Shown here: positions 1-9,087 of the stretch, in pieces
How positions within the stretch are numbered: position 1 is the first letter of the stretch
Layout of the letters: each line of letters starts with the position of its first letter
Source: Cohnella zeiphila
GTDB taxonomy: Bacteria > Bacillota > Bacilli > Paenibacillales > Paenibacillaceae
NCBI RefSeq assembly: GCF_014212055.1
Contig: NZ_JACJVO010000007.1
Location: forward strand, 235,062-299,061
Direction: 5' to 3'
DNA: 64,000 nucleotides
Notes under the pieces: generated by a model
What the model was told of the DNA's origin: nothing
The model's database searches: none
What the model saw: only the letters and a program-made list of their open reading frames with translations
Program-made: the position numbers and the translations under genes

Positions 1-552
1 CGCCTCTCCCGGAGGCGCGCTTTGGCGCTCCGTCCATTGGCCCGCCGTCCAATAATCCGCGAGCAGAAGGAGCAGCTCGCCTTTTACGCGCATTTCCTTG
101 GCCGGGTCGTCCGATTCGTACAGGGACGCCAGCTTTTTCAAGCGTAGGACGACGTTTGCTCCCCACTCCGTGCCGCCGCTTGCGACGGGGCTCAAGCCGA
201 TCTTCCGGCGGCCGAGCGGCTGAAGGAACCGGGAGGAGAAGCTGTCTCCGGCATCGGCCAGCCATTCCAGGTCGAACACGACGGCCGCGTACGAGCACGA
301 GGAGTCGTGGATTCCGTCGGCCCCGTGCAGCTCGCCTCCGGGAACGAACACCGCTTCCCCTGCGCCGAGCTCGATCTCGGCAAGGCCGACCCGAACCCGC
401 GCTTGCCCGGCGAGAAGCAGCAGAAATTCCGCTTCTTCGTGCCAATGGCTCTCCAGCAGCGGCTGGCCGGTCTGATTCTCCATGATATAGGCCCCGACCG
501 GAAAACCGGGCGATCCGTGCCGCCGATTCTCGCGCAGCTGCCCCGCATCCAT
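1..552 (-). CDS. AraC-family regulator, N-terminal cupin part (runs off the window)
   Basis: The reading frame is open from the start to the left window edge (184 codons), so the C-terminal part is missing. The visible protein has the fold pattern of an AraC-type effector-binding cupin: an ESHWHEEAEFLLLLAG stretch, then a glycine-rich turn and VFVPGGELHG. I start it at ATG 552, because GGAG at 562-565 lies 9 nt upstream; an ATG at 561 touches that SD. It is divergent from the alpha-xylosidase gene, and direct repeats lie between them, so it is probably the local sugar-responsive activator. The DNA-binding domain is inferred, not seen. Confidence 0.75.
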   Translation of the reverse strand, partial: MDAGQLRENRRHGSPGFPVGAYIMENQTGQPLLESHWHEEAEFLLLLAGQARVRVGLAEIELGAGEAVFVPGGELHGADGIHDSSCSYAAVVFDLEWLADAGDSFSSRFLQPLGRRKIGLSPVASGGTEWGANVVLRLKKLASLYESDDPAKEMRVKGELLLLLADYWTAGQWTERQSAPPGEA

Positions 553-572
553 AAATGTCATCTCCAATATCA

Positions 573-601
573 GAATATTGTTATTTGAAAGCGGAATATT
601 G
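573..601. promoter_or_regulatory. Putative AraC-type operator: direct repeats of GAATATTG
   Basis: The octamer GAATATTG occurs at 573-580 and again at 594-601. The 21-bp centre-to-centre distance equals two helical turns, as expected for two DNA contacts by AraC-family proteins. The second copy ends 24 bp before the TATAAT at 626-631, covering the -35 region of the alpha-xylosidase gene. Confidence 0.5.
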
Positions 602-625
602 CAAGAAATCGAGCGAATGGATCAG

Positions 626-631
626 TATAAT
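626..631 (+). promoter_or_regulatory. -10 element (TATAAT) of the alpha-xylosidase gene
   Basis: A consensus TATAAT sits about 50 bp before the start codon. No acceptable -35 hexamer lies 16-18 bp upstream (the position holds AAGAAA), which fits an activator-dependent promoter. Confidence 0.45.
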
Positions 632-682
632 GACAGTGTATAAGGATGAGCCACGAAAAATCAAGAAGGGATGATTCCGTCC

Positions 683-3013
683 ATGAAATTCAGCGATGGC
701 TACTGGATGACCAAAGAAGGCTACGAAGTTTTGAGCCCGTACGAAATTCACGACGTCCATGTCGGGACGAACGCCATTACCGTGTTCGCTACCCACCGGC
801 ACCTCGAGACCCGCGGCAATACGCTGAACGAACCGCTGATGACGATGGAATTCTCTTCGCCGACGGCGGACGTCATTCGCGCGAAATTTTACCATCACAA
901 AGGGCGCAAACGCCAAAGCCCGTCCTCCTTCCCTCTGCTGACGGAAGGCGATGCATCGGTATCGATCGAGAACAACGCCGAGTACGTTCGTCTGACGAGC
1001 GGGGATACGGCGGTCACGATCACGAAGATCCATCCCGTGAAGATCGCCTACACTTACAAAGGACGCCCGCTGACCGGCAGCGGCACCCGCCAGACCGCAT
1101 ACGTCAAAGCTGCCGACGGCAACCATCATTTCCGCGAGCAGCTCAATCTGGGCGTCGGGGAGACTGTATACGGACTTGGAGAGCGCTTCTCCGCTTTCGT
1201 CAAGAACGGCCAGGTCGTCGACATCTGGAATCAGGACGGCGGCACCGCATCCGAGCAGGCGTACAAGAACATTCCTTTTTATATCACGAACCGCGGCTAC
1301 GGCGTGTTCGTCAATCATCCGGAGCTCGTGTCGTTCGAAGTCGCGTCGGAGAAAGTATCCAAGACGCAATTCAGCGTCGCGGGCGAAATGCTCGAATATT
1401 TCCTGATCGGCGGCGGCTCGATGAAGAACGTGCTGGCGAATTACACGTCGCTGACCGGCAAGCCGGCCCTTCCTCCCGCCTGGTCGTTCGGCCTGTGGCT
1501 GACCACCTCGTTCACGACCAACTACGACGAGGCGACCGTGAACAGCTTCATCGACGGTATGGCGCAGCGCGACATCCCGCTGGCGGTGTTCCACTTCGAC
1601 TGCTTCTGGATGAAGGAGTACCAATGGTGCGACTTTGAATGGGATGAGCGCGTATTCCCGGATCCGAAGGGCATGCTGGCCCGGCTTAAGGAGAAGGGGC
1701 TGCATATTTGCGTCTGGATCAACCCGTACATCGCGCAGCGCTCCCCTCTGTTCGACGAAGGCATGGAGGGCGGCTACCTGCTGAAGCGTCCGGACGGCAG
1801 CGTCTGGCAGTGGGACTTGTGGCAGTACGGCATGGGCCTCGTCGACTTCACGAACCCGGACGCGTGCAAGTGGTACGGCGACAAGCTGCGCGCGCTCGTG
1901 GACATGGGGGTCGATTCGTTCAAGACCGACTTCGGCGAGCGCATTCCGACCGACGTCGCTTATTTCGACGGCTCCGATCCGATGCAGATGCACAACTACT
2001 ACACGCAGCTGTATAACAAGGTCGTGTTCGAAGTGCTCGAGGAAAAGCGCGGCAAAGGCGAAGCCGCGCTGTTCGCCCGCTCCGCGACCGCCGGCGGCCA
2101 GCAGTTCCCGGTCCACTGGGGCGGCGACTGCGAAGCGACGTACGAATCGATGGCCGAGAGCTTGCGCGGCGGCCTGTCGCTCGGCTTGTCGGGCTTCGGG
2201 TTCTGGAGCCACGACATCGGCGGCTTCGAGCAGAGCGCGACGCCGGACCTGTACAAGCGCTGGGTGGCGTTCGGCCTGCTGTCGTCCCACAGCCGCCTGC
2301 ACGGAAGCACGTCGTACCGCGTGCCGTGGCTGTTCGACGAAGAAGCCGTCGACGTCCTTCGCTTCTTTACCAAGCTGAAGCTCGGCCTGATGCCGTACCT
2401 GTTCTCTCAAGCGGTGCAGTCCGCCAAGCTCGGCTTGCCGATGATGCGGGCGATGGTGCTGGAATACGGAGAAGACCCGACCGCCGATTACCTGGACCGC
2501 CAGTACATGCTCGGCGACTCGCTGCTGGTCGCGCCGATCTTCAACCCGGACGGCGCCTCCTCTTACTACCTGCCGAAGGGGAATTGGACGCATTTCCTGA
2601 CCGGGGAAAAAGTGTCCGGCGGTTCCTGGCGCAACGAAACGCACGATTACCTGAGCCTGCCGCTGTACGCGCGCGAAAATTCGTTGATCGCGGTCGGCTC
2701 TGTCGATAACCGTCCTGATTATGAATATGCGGATGGCGCGACGTTCCATCTGTTCGAGCTGCAGGACGGCGCCTCCGCCCGGGCGGACGTCTACGACCCG
2801 CAAGGCAAGCTGAAGCTGACCGTAACGGCTTCGCGCACCGGCGGCGCGATCGAGGTCGCCGCCGAAGGCGAAGGCGCATCGTCCGGTTGGCGGTTGCTGC
2901 TTCGCGGTATCGGCGAAGTCGCATCCGTCGACGGCGGCTCGTCTGCGGCTGACGCCCAGGGAACGGTTGTCGTTCCCGCCTCGGGCGCGACCCGCCTGAC
3001 GATTCGGCTGTAA
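683..3013 (+). CDS. yicI: Alpha-xylosidase, glycoside hydrolase family 31 (YicI type)
   Basis: The 776-residue protein hydrolyses terminal alpha-xylosides, such as isoprimeverose from xyloglucan, in the cytoplasm (no signal peptide). It matches the YicI architecture: an N-terminal beta-sandwich, a TIM barrel and C-terminal beta domains. The nucleophile motif KTDFGERIPTD puts Asp at residue 416, and HWGGDC puts the acid/base Asp at 482, the same numbers as in E. coli YicI. This supports the start at ATG 683 (MKFSDG) over the ATG at 671, which directly abuts the AAGGG SD. The gene is monocistronic, divergent from an AraC-type regulator, and ends in a hairpin terminator. Confidence 0.95.
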   Translation: MKFSDGYWMTKEGYEVLSPYEIHDVHVGTNAITVFATHRHLETRGNTLNEPLMTMEFSSPTADVIRAKFYHHKGRKRQSPSSFPLLTEGDASVSIENNAEYVRLTSGDTAVTITKIHPVKIAYTYKGRPLTGSGTRQTAYVKAADGNHHFREQLNLGVGETVYGLGERFSAFVKNGQVVDIWNQDGGTASEQAYKNIPFYITNRGYGVFVNHPELVSFEVASEKVSKTQFSVAGEMLEYFLIGGGSMKNVLANYTSLTGKPALPPAWSFGLWLTTSFTTNYDEATVNSFIDGMAQRDIPLAVFHFDCFWMKEYQWCDFEWDERVFPDPKGMLARLKEKGLHICVWINPYIAQRSPLFDEGMEGGYLLKRPDGSVWQWDLWQYGMGLVDFTNPDACKWYGDKLRALVDMGVDSFKTDFGERIPTDVAYFDGSDPMQMHNYYTQLYNKVVFEVLEEKRGKGEAALFARSATAGGQQFPVHWGGDCEATYESMAESLRGGLSLGLSGFGFWSHDIGGFEQSATPDLYKRWVAFGLLSSHSRLHGSTSYRVPWLFDEEAVDVLRFFTKLKLGLMPYLFSQAVQSAKLGLPMMRAMVLEYGEDPTADYLDRQYMLGDSLLVAPIFNPDGASSYYLPKGNWTHFLTGEKVSGGSWRNETHDYLSLPLYARENSLIAVGSVDNRPDYEYADGATFHLFELQDGASARADVYDPQGKLKLTVTASRTGGAIEVAAEGEGASSGWRLLLRGIGEVASVDGGSSAADAQGTVVVPASGATRLTIRL

Positions 3014-3022
3014 AAGCAAAGC

Positions 3023-3058
3023 AGCCCCGAGCGCTTCTATCGCGAAGCGTTCGGGGCT
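3023..3058 (+). terminator. Intrinsic terminator after the alpha-xylosidase gene
   Basis: A 15-bp stem (AGCCCCGAGCGCTTC with GAAGCGTTCGGGGCT, one G-T pair) closes a short loop and is followed by TTTTCCC. It lies between two converging genes and may stop transcription both ways. Confidence 0.8.
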
Positions 3059-3069
3059 TTTCCCTTATG

Positions 3070-4098
3070 TTACGCAATCCGACCTACTTCCAGCAGCTTC
3101 GAGGTCATCTCGAAGCGGGCTTCCGGCGTTGTCGCGCCCATAATCACCGAAATGTAACGATGTCCGCCAATGAGGAACGAGCCGGTAAAACAGTAACCGG
3201 CGGCTGAAGTATAGCCGGTCTTGAGACCGTCGTTGCCCTTCATGCCGAACTGCTGGCCCGGCAGCATCTCGTTGGACGTCGCCAGCATCGTCTTGCCGTC
3301 GGCGGCCGGCGTCTCCGACTTCTTCGTGAATTTAAGCAGCTCCGGAAAGCCGCCGACCAGCCTGGAAGCCAGCAGCGCCGCATCCTTGGCGGTCATCTTC
3401 GTATCCGTCGCGGAATCGGCCGTGGAGAACGCGGTCAAATCCTCTTTCGACAATCCGGTCGCATTCGCGAACCGGGTGCGGTCCGACAGGCCGATCGCTT
3501 TCGCCTCGTCGTTCATGAGCTTCACGAACGCCGTTTCGCTTCCGGCTACTTTCTCGGCCAGCGCCACCGCAGCGTCGTTCGCCGAATGGATGGCCATCGC
3601 GGCGAACAGCTCCCGGACCGAGACGCTCTGCCCGGACCGAAGCCCCATCGCCGATCCCACGACGTTCGCCGCGTACCGGCTCGCGACCGCTTCGTCGTCC
3701 CAGTTCAGTTTTCCGGAACGGATCTGCTCCAGTACGACGAGCTCCGTCATCATCTTCGACATGCTGGCCGGCGCCAAGGCCTCGTCCGCATTTTGCAGAT
3801 AAAGCCATTTCCCTGACTTCGCGTCGAGCAGGGCCGCCGACTTGGCTTCGATCGCCGTGCCTTCGATCGCCGGATCTTCGGTCTTCGAGTCATCGGTCGT
3901 GTTTTCGGTCGCCGGGGCAGTGATCGCTTTGTCTTCGGTCCCCGGAGCTGCGATCACGGGTTCTGCAGTCGCCGGGGCTGCGATCGCTGCGTCTTCCATC
4001 ACTGCGTCTTCCGTCACGGGCCGAAGCGTCTTCTCCTTCGCAACCCATCCGAGCCCGGCCGCCACGACGACGGCAAGCGCCAAGTGCTTCCATTTCAT
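3070..4098 (-). CDS. Serine-type D-Ala-D-Ala carboxypeptidase (peptidase S11, DacA/DacF family)
   Basis: A penicillin-binding protein of 342 aa that trims the terminal D-Ala of peptidoglycan stem peptides outside the membrane. The three catalytic motifs are present: SMSK at residues 112-115, SAN at 172-174 and KTG at 293-295. An N-terminal hydrophobic segment (about residues 5-19) is a signal or anchor. Residues 28-86 form a low-complexity acidic/alanine linker with imperfect repeats of the type TEDxAI-APATAEPVIAAPG. The C-terminal beta domain and amphipathic anchor of longer family members are absent, so the N-terminal segment may be the only membrane tether. A sporulation-specific role is possible but not shown. 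Confidence 0.88.
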   Translation of the reverse strand: MKWKHLALAVVVAAGLGWVAKEKTLRPVTEDAVMEDAAIAAPATAEPVIAAPGTEDKAITAPATENTTDDSKTEDPAIEGTAIEAKSAALLDAKSGKWLYLQNADEALAPASMSKMMTELVVLEQIRSGKLNWDDEAVASRYAANVVGSAMGLRSGQSVSVRELFAAMAIHSANDAAVALAEKVAGSETAFVKLMNDEAKAIGLSDRTRFANATGLSKEDLTAFSTADSATDTKMTAKDAALLASRLVGGFPELLKFTKKSETPAADGKTMLATSNEMLPGQQFGMKGNDGLKTGYTSAAGYCFTGSFLIGGHRYISVIMGATTPEARFEMTSKLLEVGRIA

Positions 4099-4240
4099 AG
4101 TTCCACCCGTTTCTCTTAAGCTTTGATCTCCTCCTATTGTAGGAAGTATTTTTTAAGCAATCCGAAGCGAAACCTGTCTTTTTTCTTAAACTGTGCTAAG
4201 CATTCTCCGAATGCCTAGCCCGTGTATAGGTCCGATGCGT

Positions 4241-5353
4241 TTATTTGGCCTCCTTCAACACCGGGAGCCGCACCTGGAACACCGTACGCTCGGCGTCGCT
4301 GAACGCTTCGATACGGCCCTTGTGCTGCTCCACCAGCCCTTTGACGATCGCGAGCCCGAGGCCGGAGCCGCCGGCATGCTCGGTCCGCGACTTGTCGACC
4401 CGATAAAACCGGTCGAAAATGTACGGAAGATCGGTCGTCGGAATCGGTTCCCCGTAATTGACGACTTCGACGACCGCTTCGCCGTCTTCGCGGTATGCCG
4501 CGAAATCGACTCTCTTCCCCTCGCGGCCGTATTGGACCGCGTTCGCCAGCAAGTTCTCGAACACTCTCGCCAGCTTGATCGGATCCCCGGACACGGGCAG
4601 CTCGGGCTCGGGAGCGCGCAGATCCCCCTTCATTCCCGCATCGGCCAGCGTCAGCCGGTGATGCACGAGCAGTTGGCCGAGCAGTTCGACCAGGTTGAGC
4701 CGGGTCATCTTGAGCGCAGCCGCCCCGCTGCGCGTACGGGTCAGCTCGAACAAGTCGCTCGTCAGCAGATGAAGCCTCTGAGCTTTCTCGTAAGCGATCG
4801 CGACGTAATGGCGCAGCTCGACTTCGTCGCGGTAGCGGTCCTGATCGATCAAGCCGAGATAGCCGAGGATGGACGTCAGCGGCGTACGCAGATCGTGCGA
4901 GACGTTCGTGATCAGCTCGTTCTTCGTCTGCTCCATCCGCCTCTCCTCGTCCAGCGACAGCTTCAGCTTTTCAACCAGCCGATTCGTCTGCTCCGCCAGC
5001 TCGCTCAGCTCGCTCTGTCCGCGGACAGGAAGCGTCTCGTCGAAGTTCCCTTCGGCAATGCGGCCCAGATCGGCGCGGAGCCGCCCCAAATAAATCATCT
5101 GCCGCAGCTGGAACAAAACCATGAAGGCCATAAACAATAAAAAGCCGAAAATAATCGGCAGCGCGCTTGCGCCGAACATGGCTTCCGCTGCGTTATAGCC
5201 GATCCGGATCCATCGGGTATTCGGATAAAACCGCCAGGACAAGTCGCGCAAGGCGGCCAGCAGAACGTACCCCAGGACAGCGCTGAGCACCAGGCTAGCC
5301 AGCATCTGCCAGATCAAGCGCCAGATCATGCGGCCGGTTCCGTTAGAGGTCAA
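4241..5353 (-). CDS. Sensor histidine kinase of a VanRS-like two-component system
   Basis: A 370-aa kinase: transmembrane segments at about 10-36 and 60-84, a HAMP linker to about 140, the phospho-acceptor motif NVSHDLRTPLT with His153, the ATP-binding N-box Asn271 and the G-box GGSGLGLAIV. The extracytoplasmic loop is only about 25 residues, so it probably senses a membrane or partner signal. The TTG at 5353 overlaps the regulator stop by 11 nt; ATG 5329 is an alternative start. It is translationally coupled to the regulator upstream. The ligand is unknown; the VanS-like label rests on architecture and on the partner's type. Confidence 0.88.
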   Translation of the reverse strand: MTSNGTGRMIWRLIWQMLASLVLSAVLGYVLLAALRDLSWRFYPNTRWIRIGYNAAEAMFGASALPIIFGFLLFMAFMVLFQLRQMIYLGRLRADLGRIAEGNFDETLPVRGQSELSELAEQTNRLVEKLKLSLDEERRMEQTKNELITNVSHDLRTPLTSILGYLGLIDQDRYRDEVELRHYVAIAYEKAQRLHLLTSDLFELTRTRSGAAALKMTRLNLVELLGQLLVHHRLTLADAGMKGDLRAPEPELPVSGDPIKLARVFENLLANAVQYGREGKRVDFAAYREDGEAVVEVVNYGEPIPTTDLPYIFDRFYRVDKSRTEHAGGSGLGLAIVKGLVEQHKGRIEAFSDAERTVFQVRLPVLKEAK

Positions 5354-6038
5354 TTTTGTAGCCGACCCCCCATACGGTGGCGATCAGTTTGTCGCCCGAC
5401 TCCTGCTCCAGCTTGTCCCGCAGCTTGCTGATATGGACCATGACCGTGTTGTTGGATTCGAAATATTTTTCTTTCCACACCTGCTGGAAAATCTCCTCCG
5501 CGCTGAACACGCGTCCGGGATTGGCGGCGAGCAAGCTGAGAATGCCGAACTCGGTCGAGGTCAAGCGGATCGGGCGGCCGTCCGCTTCCACGGAATGGGA
5601 CTGCTTGTCGATGCGCAGCGGCCCGGCGGCGATGACGTTCTCGTCCGTTTCGGCGCCGGCCGTCTTCCCGTATTGATAGGAACGGCGCAGCAGCGATTTG
5701 ACGCGCGCGACCAGCTCGAGCGGGTTGAACGGCTTGATCATGTAATCGTCCGCTCCGGTCATCAGGCCGAGAATTTTGTCCATATCCTCCGCCTTGGCGC
5801 TGACCATCAGAATCGGGATCTCCCGTTCCGCCCGGATGCGCCGGCAAGCTTCCATCCCGTCCATCCCGGGCATCATGACGTCCAGGACGACCAGATCGAA
5901 CTCCTCTCGGGCCAGCTTGTCCAACGCCTCCGCGCCGTCGTGCGCCTTATCCGTCAAATACCCTTCGTTGCGCAAATAAATTTCGATCAGACCGGCGATC
6001 TCCCGGTCGTCGTCCACGATTAACAAACGTCGCTGCAT
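5343..6038 (-). CDS. OmpR/PhoB-family response regulator (VanR-like)
   Basis: A 231-aa regulator with an N-terminal receiver domain: acidic pocket Asp9-Asp11, phospho-acceptor Asp53 in LVVLDVMMPGMDG and conserved Lys102 in MIKPF. A winged-helix DNA-binding domain follows from about residue 130. The recognition-helix region ESNNTVMVHISKLRDKL resembles the VanR/CseB branch. It is the first gene of a two-gene operon with the histidine kinase. The carboxypeptidase gene lies directly downstream in the same orientation, a plausible but unproven cell-wall target. Confidence 0.9.
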   Translation of the reverse strand: MQRRLLIVDDDREIAGLIEIYLRNEGYLTDKAHDGAEALDKLAREEFDLVVLDVMMPGMDGMEACRRIRAEREIPILMVSAKAEDMDKILGLMTGADDYMIKPFNPLELVARVKSLLRRSYQYGKTAGAETDENVIAAGPLRIDKQSHSVEADGRPIRLTSTEFGILSLLAANPGRVFSAEEIFQQVWKEKYFESNNTVMVHISKLRDKLEQESGDKLIATVWGVGYKIDL

Positions 6039-6195
6039 CGCTGTGACCTACGCTCCTCGTCTATGTCTTACCTATACTATAGTCCAGTATCTCCCGCCTT
6101 GTCTCGGATGCTAAACTGATCTTCAGATATGTTTAAGATTTGGTTAAGGTTCTTTTGCGATGCGGCGTCTTCTATTTTTCGGGAGGGATACTGGC

Positions 6196-6927
6196 ATGGC
6201 GGGGAAAAAGGAGCGAGGGAACTACGGGATCGACGCGCCGAACGTCGTGCGCAGCCTCTGTGCGATCGGGGCGATTCTCATCGCGGCTGCCGCGGCGGCG
6301 CTCGATCTTCTGAACGGCGTATGGCTCAAGGCGTTGTCGGTCTGGGGAGGCGCGATCGGCGTCCTGTGTTGGGCGGAAGCGGCATGGATGCTCTGGAGCA
6401 GCAAGCGGGGCAAGCGTAAGGTCGTACGGAAGCTGATCGAGGCGCTGCGACTGAGTCCGGACGATTCCGTTCTGGACGTCGGGTGCGGTCGCGGAATGGT
6501 GTTAACCGGCGTCGCCAAGCGGTTGATCGGGGGAAAAGCGGTCGGCATCGATATCTGGAACGCGAACGATCAGTCCGGGAACAGCCCGGGCGCGACGATG
6601 CGGAACGCCGCGGCCGAGGGCGTCTCGGACCGGATACAGGTCGTGAACGCGGACGCGCGCCGCCTCCCGTTCGAAGACGGCGCTTTCGACGCGGTGGCGT
6701 CCAGCCTTGCCATTCATAACATCTCCGAACGCAGGGAACGGCGGAAGGCGATCAAGGAGATCGTCCGCGTCACCGGCCCGAACGGCAGAATCGCGCTTCT
6801 CGACTTTCGGAATGTCCGGGAATACGCCGAGGCGATGAGCGAAGCCGGTCTTGCGGAAGTCCGCGTGTCCGGCCTGCACTTCTCGATGTTCCCTCCGGTT
6901 CGCATCGTGACCGGCACGAAATCTTGA
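6196..6927 (+). CDS. Class I SAM-dependent methyltransferase with N-terminal membrane segments
   Basis: A 243-aa protein. Two hydrophobic segments (about residues 16-36 and 42-62) precede a soluble methyltransferase domain. The SAM-binding motif I is VLDVGCGRGMVL, followed by the acidic VGIDIW, VVNADARRLPF and the FDAVASSLAIHNI loop. The start at 6196 is set by GGGAGGG at 6181-6187, 8 nt upstream. It is a single gene divergent from the two-component operon, with the siderophore permeases converging on it. Substrate unknown; the membrane anchor suggests a lipid or quinone-like acceptor, which is inference. Confidence 0.8.
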   Translation: MAGKKERGNYGIDAPNVVRSLCAIGAILIAAAAAALDLLNGVWLKALSVWGGAIGVLCWAEAAWMLWSSKRGKRKVVRKLIEALRLSPDDSVLDVGCGRGMVLTGVAKRLIGGKAVGIDIWNANDQSGNSPGATMRNAAAEGVSDRIQVVNADARRLPFEDGAFDAVASSLAIHNISERRERRKAIKEIVRVTGPNGRIALLDFRNVREYAEAMSEAGLAEVRVSGLHFSMFPPVRIVTGTKS

Positions 6928-6935
6928 GCGGCTTT

Positions 6936-7976
6936 TTACGCTTTCGACTTCGTTCTGGCCAGCAGGTAAAGGAAATAGGGCGCGCCGATCACGGTGACGA
7001 CGATGCCTGTCGGCACGCCCGACGGCTGCAGGATCGAGCGGCTGACCGTGTCGGCGGCGATGACGAGCAGGCTGCCGGTCAGCGCCGCGGCGGGAATGAG
7101 CACCTGGTGCCGCGAGCCGACGAGCTGACGGGCCAGATGCGGCGCGATCAGGCCGACGAAGCTGATCCCTCCGCCGACGGCGACGCACGCGCCGGCCAAG
7201 GCGACCGATGCGGCCAGCAGGCCGAGCCGCTCGCGCTCCGTTCTGGCGCCCAAGCCGGTAGCTAAGGCATCGCCCAGGCTCAGCACGTTCAGCGCCTTGG
7301 CTTTCAGCAGAACGTACGGAATAAGGACGGCCAGCCATGGCAGCAGCGCCAGCACAAATTTCCAATTCGTTCCATAGATACTGCCGGCAAGCCATGTCTG
7401 CACGAACTGGTACTGATCCGGACTGAGCCGGATCGTCAGCACGATCATCGCGGCGGAGATGCCGGAAGCGAGCGCGATCCCGACGAGCACCATCCGCGTC
7501 GGCGAGAGCCCTTCTCCCCGTTTCCGGGCGAGCGCATAGATGAGCGCTGCGGTCGCCAGCGCGCCCACGAGGGCGAGACACGGCAGCAGGAAGACCGAAC
7601 CGAGCTTCGTCACCGGATAGAAGGCGACGTACAGCACGACCATCAGCCCGGCGCCGGAATTGATGCCGAGGATGCCCGGATCCGCTAGCGCGTTGCGGGT
7701 GATTCCTTGCAGGATGCAGCCCGACAGCGCGAGTCCCGCTCCCAGAAGCACCGTGATGACGATGCGGGGCAGCCGGAATTGGAACAAAATCAAGTTCTGA
7801 TTCGCGTTACCGCCGCCGAACAGCGTCCGGAATACTTCCCCCGGCGACAGCCGGGTGTAGCCCGAGTTCATGCTGACGATAAAGACCGCGATGACCAGCA
7901 AGGCGAGGACGCCGATCCATGTCCATGCCCTGGCCGCGCGACGGCGGCTCGATTGCCGAAGCAAGTTCCGCTCCAT
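6936..7976 (-). CDS. FecCD-family siderophore ABC permease, second subunit
   Basis: A 346-aa polytopic membrane protein of the BtuC/FecD/FhuG family, which forms half of the channel importing ferric siderophores. Family hallmarks include FRLPRIVITVLLGAGLALSG near the first helices, QGITRNALADPGILGI, and GGGISFVGLIAPHLAR near the coupling helix. The ATG at 7976 is preceded by GGAGGGAGATGTGATC and follows the stop of the first permease by 2 nt, so the two are translationally coupled. No binding protein or ATPase gene is present here, so partners must be encoded elsewhere. Confidence 0.92.
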   Translation of the reverse strand: MERNLLRQSSRRRAARAWTWIGVLALLVIAVFIVSMNSGYTRLSPGEVFRTLFGGGNANQNLILFQFRLPRIVITVLLGAGLALSGCILQGITRNALADPGILGINSGAGLMVVLYVAFYPVTKLGSVFLLPCLALVGALATAALIYALARKRGEGLSPTRMVLVGIALASGISAAMIVLTIRLSPDQYQFVQTWLAGSIYGTNWKFVLALLPWLAVLIPYVLLKAKALNVLSLGDALATGLGARTERERLGLLAASVALAGACVAVGGGISFVGLIAPHLARQLVGSRHQVLIPAAALTGSLLVIAADTVSRSILQPSGVPTGIVVTVIGAPYFLYLLARTKSKA

Positions 7977-7978
7977 GA

Positions 7979-9022
7979 TCACATCTCCCTCCTGACGCGC
8001 CGCACAAGGTACAGGAAGAAGGGAACGCCTATCAAGGCAATCAAGGCGCCTACCGGAGTCTCCGAGGGCGGGTTGATCATGCGTGCGGCGATGTCGGCCA
8101 GCACGATGAGCAAGCTGCCGAGAACCGCCGAGCAAGGGATAATCCATTTGTAGTTAACGCCCACCAGGAAGCGGGAGATATGGGGAATGACCAGGCCGAC
8201 GAAGCCGATCGAGCCGACCGCGGCGACCGAAGAGCCGGCCAGCACGAGCACGACGACGACCGCCAGCAGCTTGACCAGGCCGGTGCGCACGCCGAGCCCC
8301 GCCGCGGTCTCCTCCCCTAGGCTAAGAAGCGTAATGGAACGCGACAGCGCGATCGCTCCGAACAGCCCGACGACGATCCACGGCGCCATGTACGCCAGCT
8401 GCGACCACTTGATGCCGGCCATGCCGCCCGCGTACCAGAACGCAAGCTGCTGCCCGATTCGGAAATGGATGGAGATCGCTTCGCTGAGCGAGTTCAAGAG
8501 CGCCATGACGGTCGCACCGGCCAGTGCCAGCTTTGCAGGCGTCAATCCGCCGCGGGACGCGGAGCCGATGCCGAAAACCAATGCCGCCCCGAGAGCGGCG
8601 CCGATGAACGAGAATCCGATCAATCCGTTGAACGAAAGCGAAGGATAGAAGGCGAAGCACAGCGCCAGCGCCAGGCCGGCGCCCGCATTGATGCCGAGCA
8701 GGCCCGGATCGGCGAGCGGATTGCGCGTCATGCCTTGCATGATCGCCCCTGCCGTCGCGAATGCGGCTCCGACCAGCGCGCCGGCCAGTGCCCTCGGAAG
8801 ACGCAGCTCCCGGATAATCTGATGGCTGGTCAAATCGCCGTTGAAGCGGAATACCGCCTCCCATACGGTCGTCAGCTTGATGGACGCCGCCCCGACCGAG
8901 ACGGACAAGCCCAAGCATAGAACCAAGGCGGCCAAACCTAAGACGATAATGAGCGTGGCGGCAAGCGGCCGCGAACGCAGCGGCGGAAGCCGGTTTTCCG
9001 CCGATTGAGCTGGATGTTCCAT
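7979..9022 (-). CDS. FecCD-family siderophore ABC permease, first subunit
   Basis: A 347-aa permease paralogous to the gene behind it; it would form the other half of the heterodimeric channel. Shared family motifs include ELRLPRALAGALVGAAFATA, QGMTRNPLADPGLLGI and VGSIGFVGLVIPHISR. Most of the length is membrane helices (about ten). It is the first gene of the operon, with a sigma-A-like promoter and a Fur box directly upstream, so iron starvation should induce it. The substrate cannot be told from the permease alone. Confidence 0.92.
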   Translation of the reverse strand: MEHPAQSAENRLPPLRSRPLAATLIIVLGLAALVLCLGLSVSVGAASIKLTTVWEAVFRFNGDLTSHQIIRELRLPRALAGALVGAAFATAGAIMQGMTRNPLADPGLLGINAGAGLALALCFAFYPSLSFNGLIGFSFIGAALGAALVFGIGSASRGGLTPAKLALAGATVMALLNSLSEAISIHFRIGQQLAFWYAGGMAGIKWSQLAYMAPWIVVGLFGAIALSRSITLLSLGEETAAGLGVRTGLVKLLAVVVVLVLAGSSVAAVGSIGFVGLVIPHISRFLVGVNYKWIIPCSAVLGSLLIVLADIAARMINPPSETPVGALIALIGVPFFLYLVRRVRREM

Positions 9023-9056
9023 GAGTCCGATACCTTTCCCGTCTGCGACACCTTAG

Positions 9057-9077
9057 TGAGAATGATTATCATTCGTA
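9057..9077 (-). promoter_or_regulatory. Fur box upstream of the siderophore permease genes
   Basis: The core GAATGATTATCATTC (9060-9074) is a perfect 7-1-7 inverted repeat and a close match to the Fur consensus. It lies just downstream of the predicted transcription start, the usual place for repression by Fe-Fur. Confidence 0.85.
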
Positions 9078-9087
9078 CGACACAAGT

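Noticed and set aside
581..3019. An 812-codon open frame antisense to the alpha-xylosidase gene
   Set aside because: It lies opposite a clear GH31 gene and has the Arg/Ala/Val/His-rich composition typical of antisense frames in GC-rich DNA. No SD or family motif.
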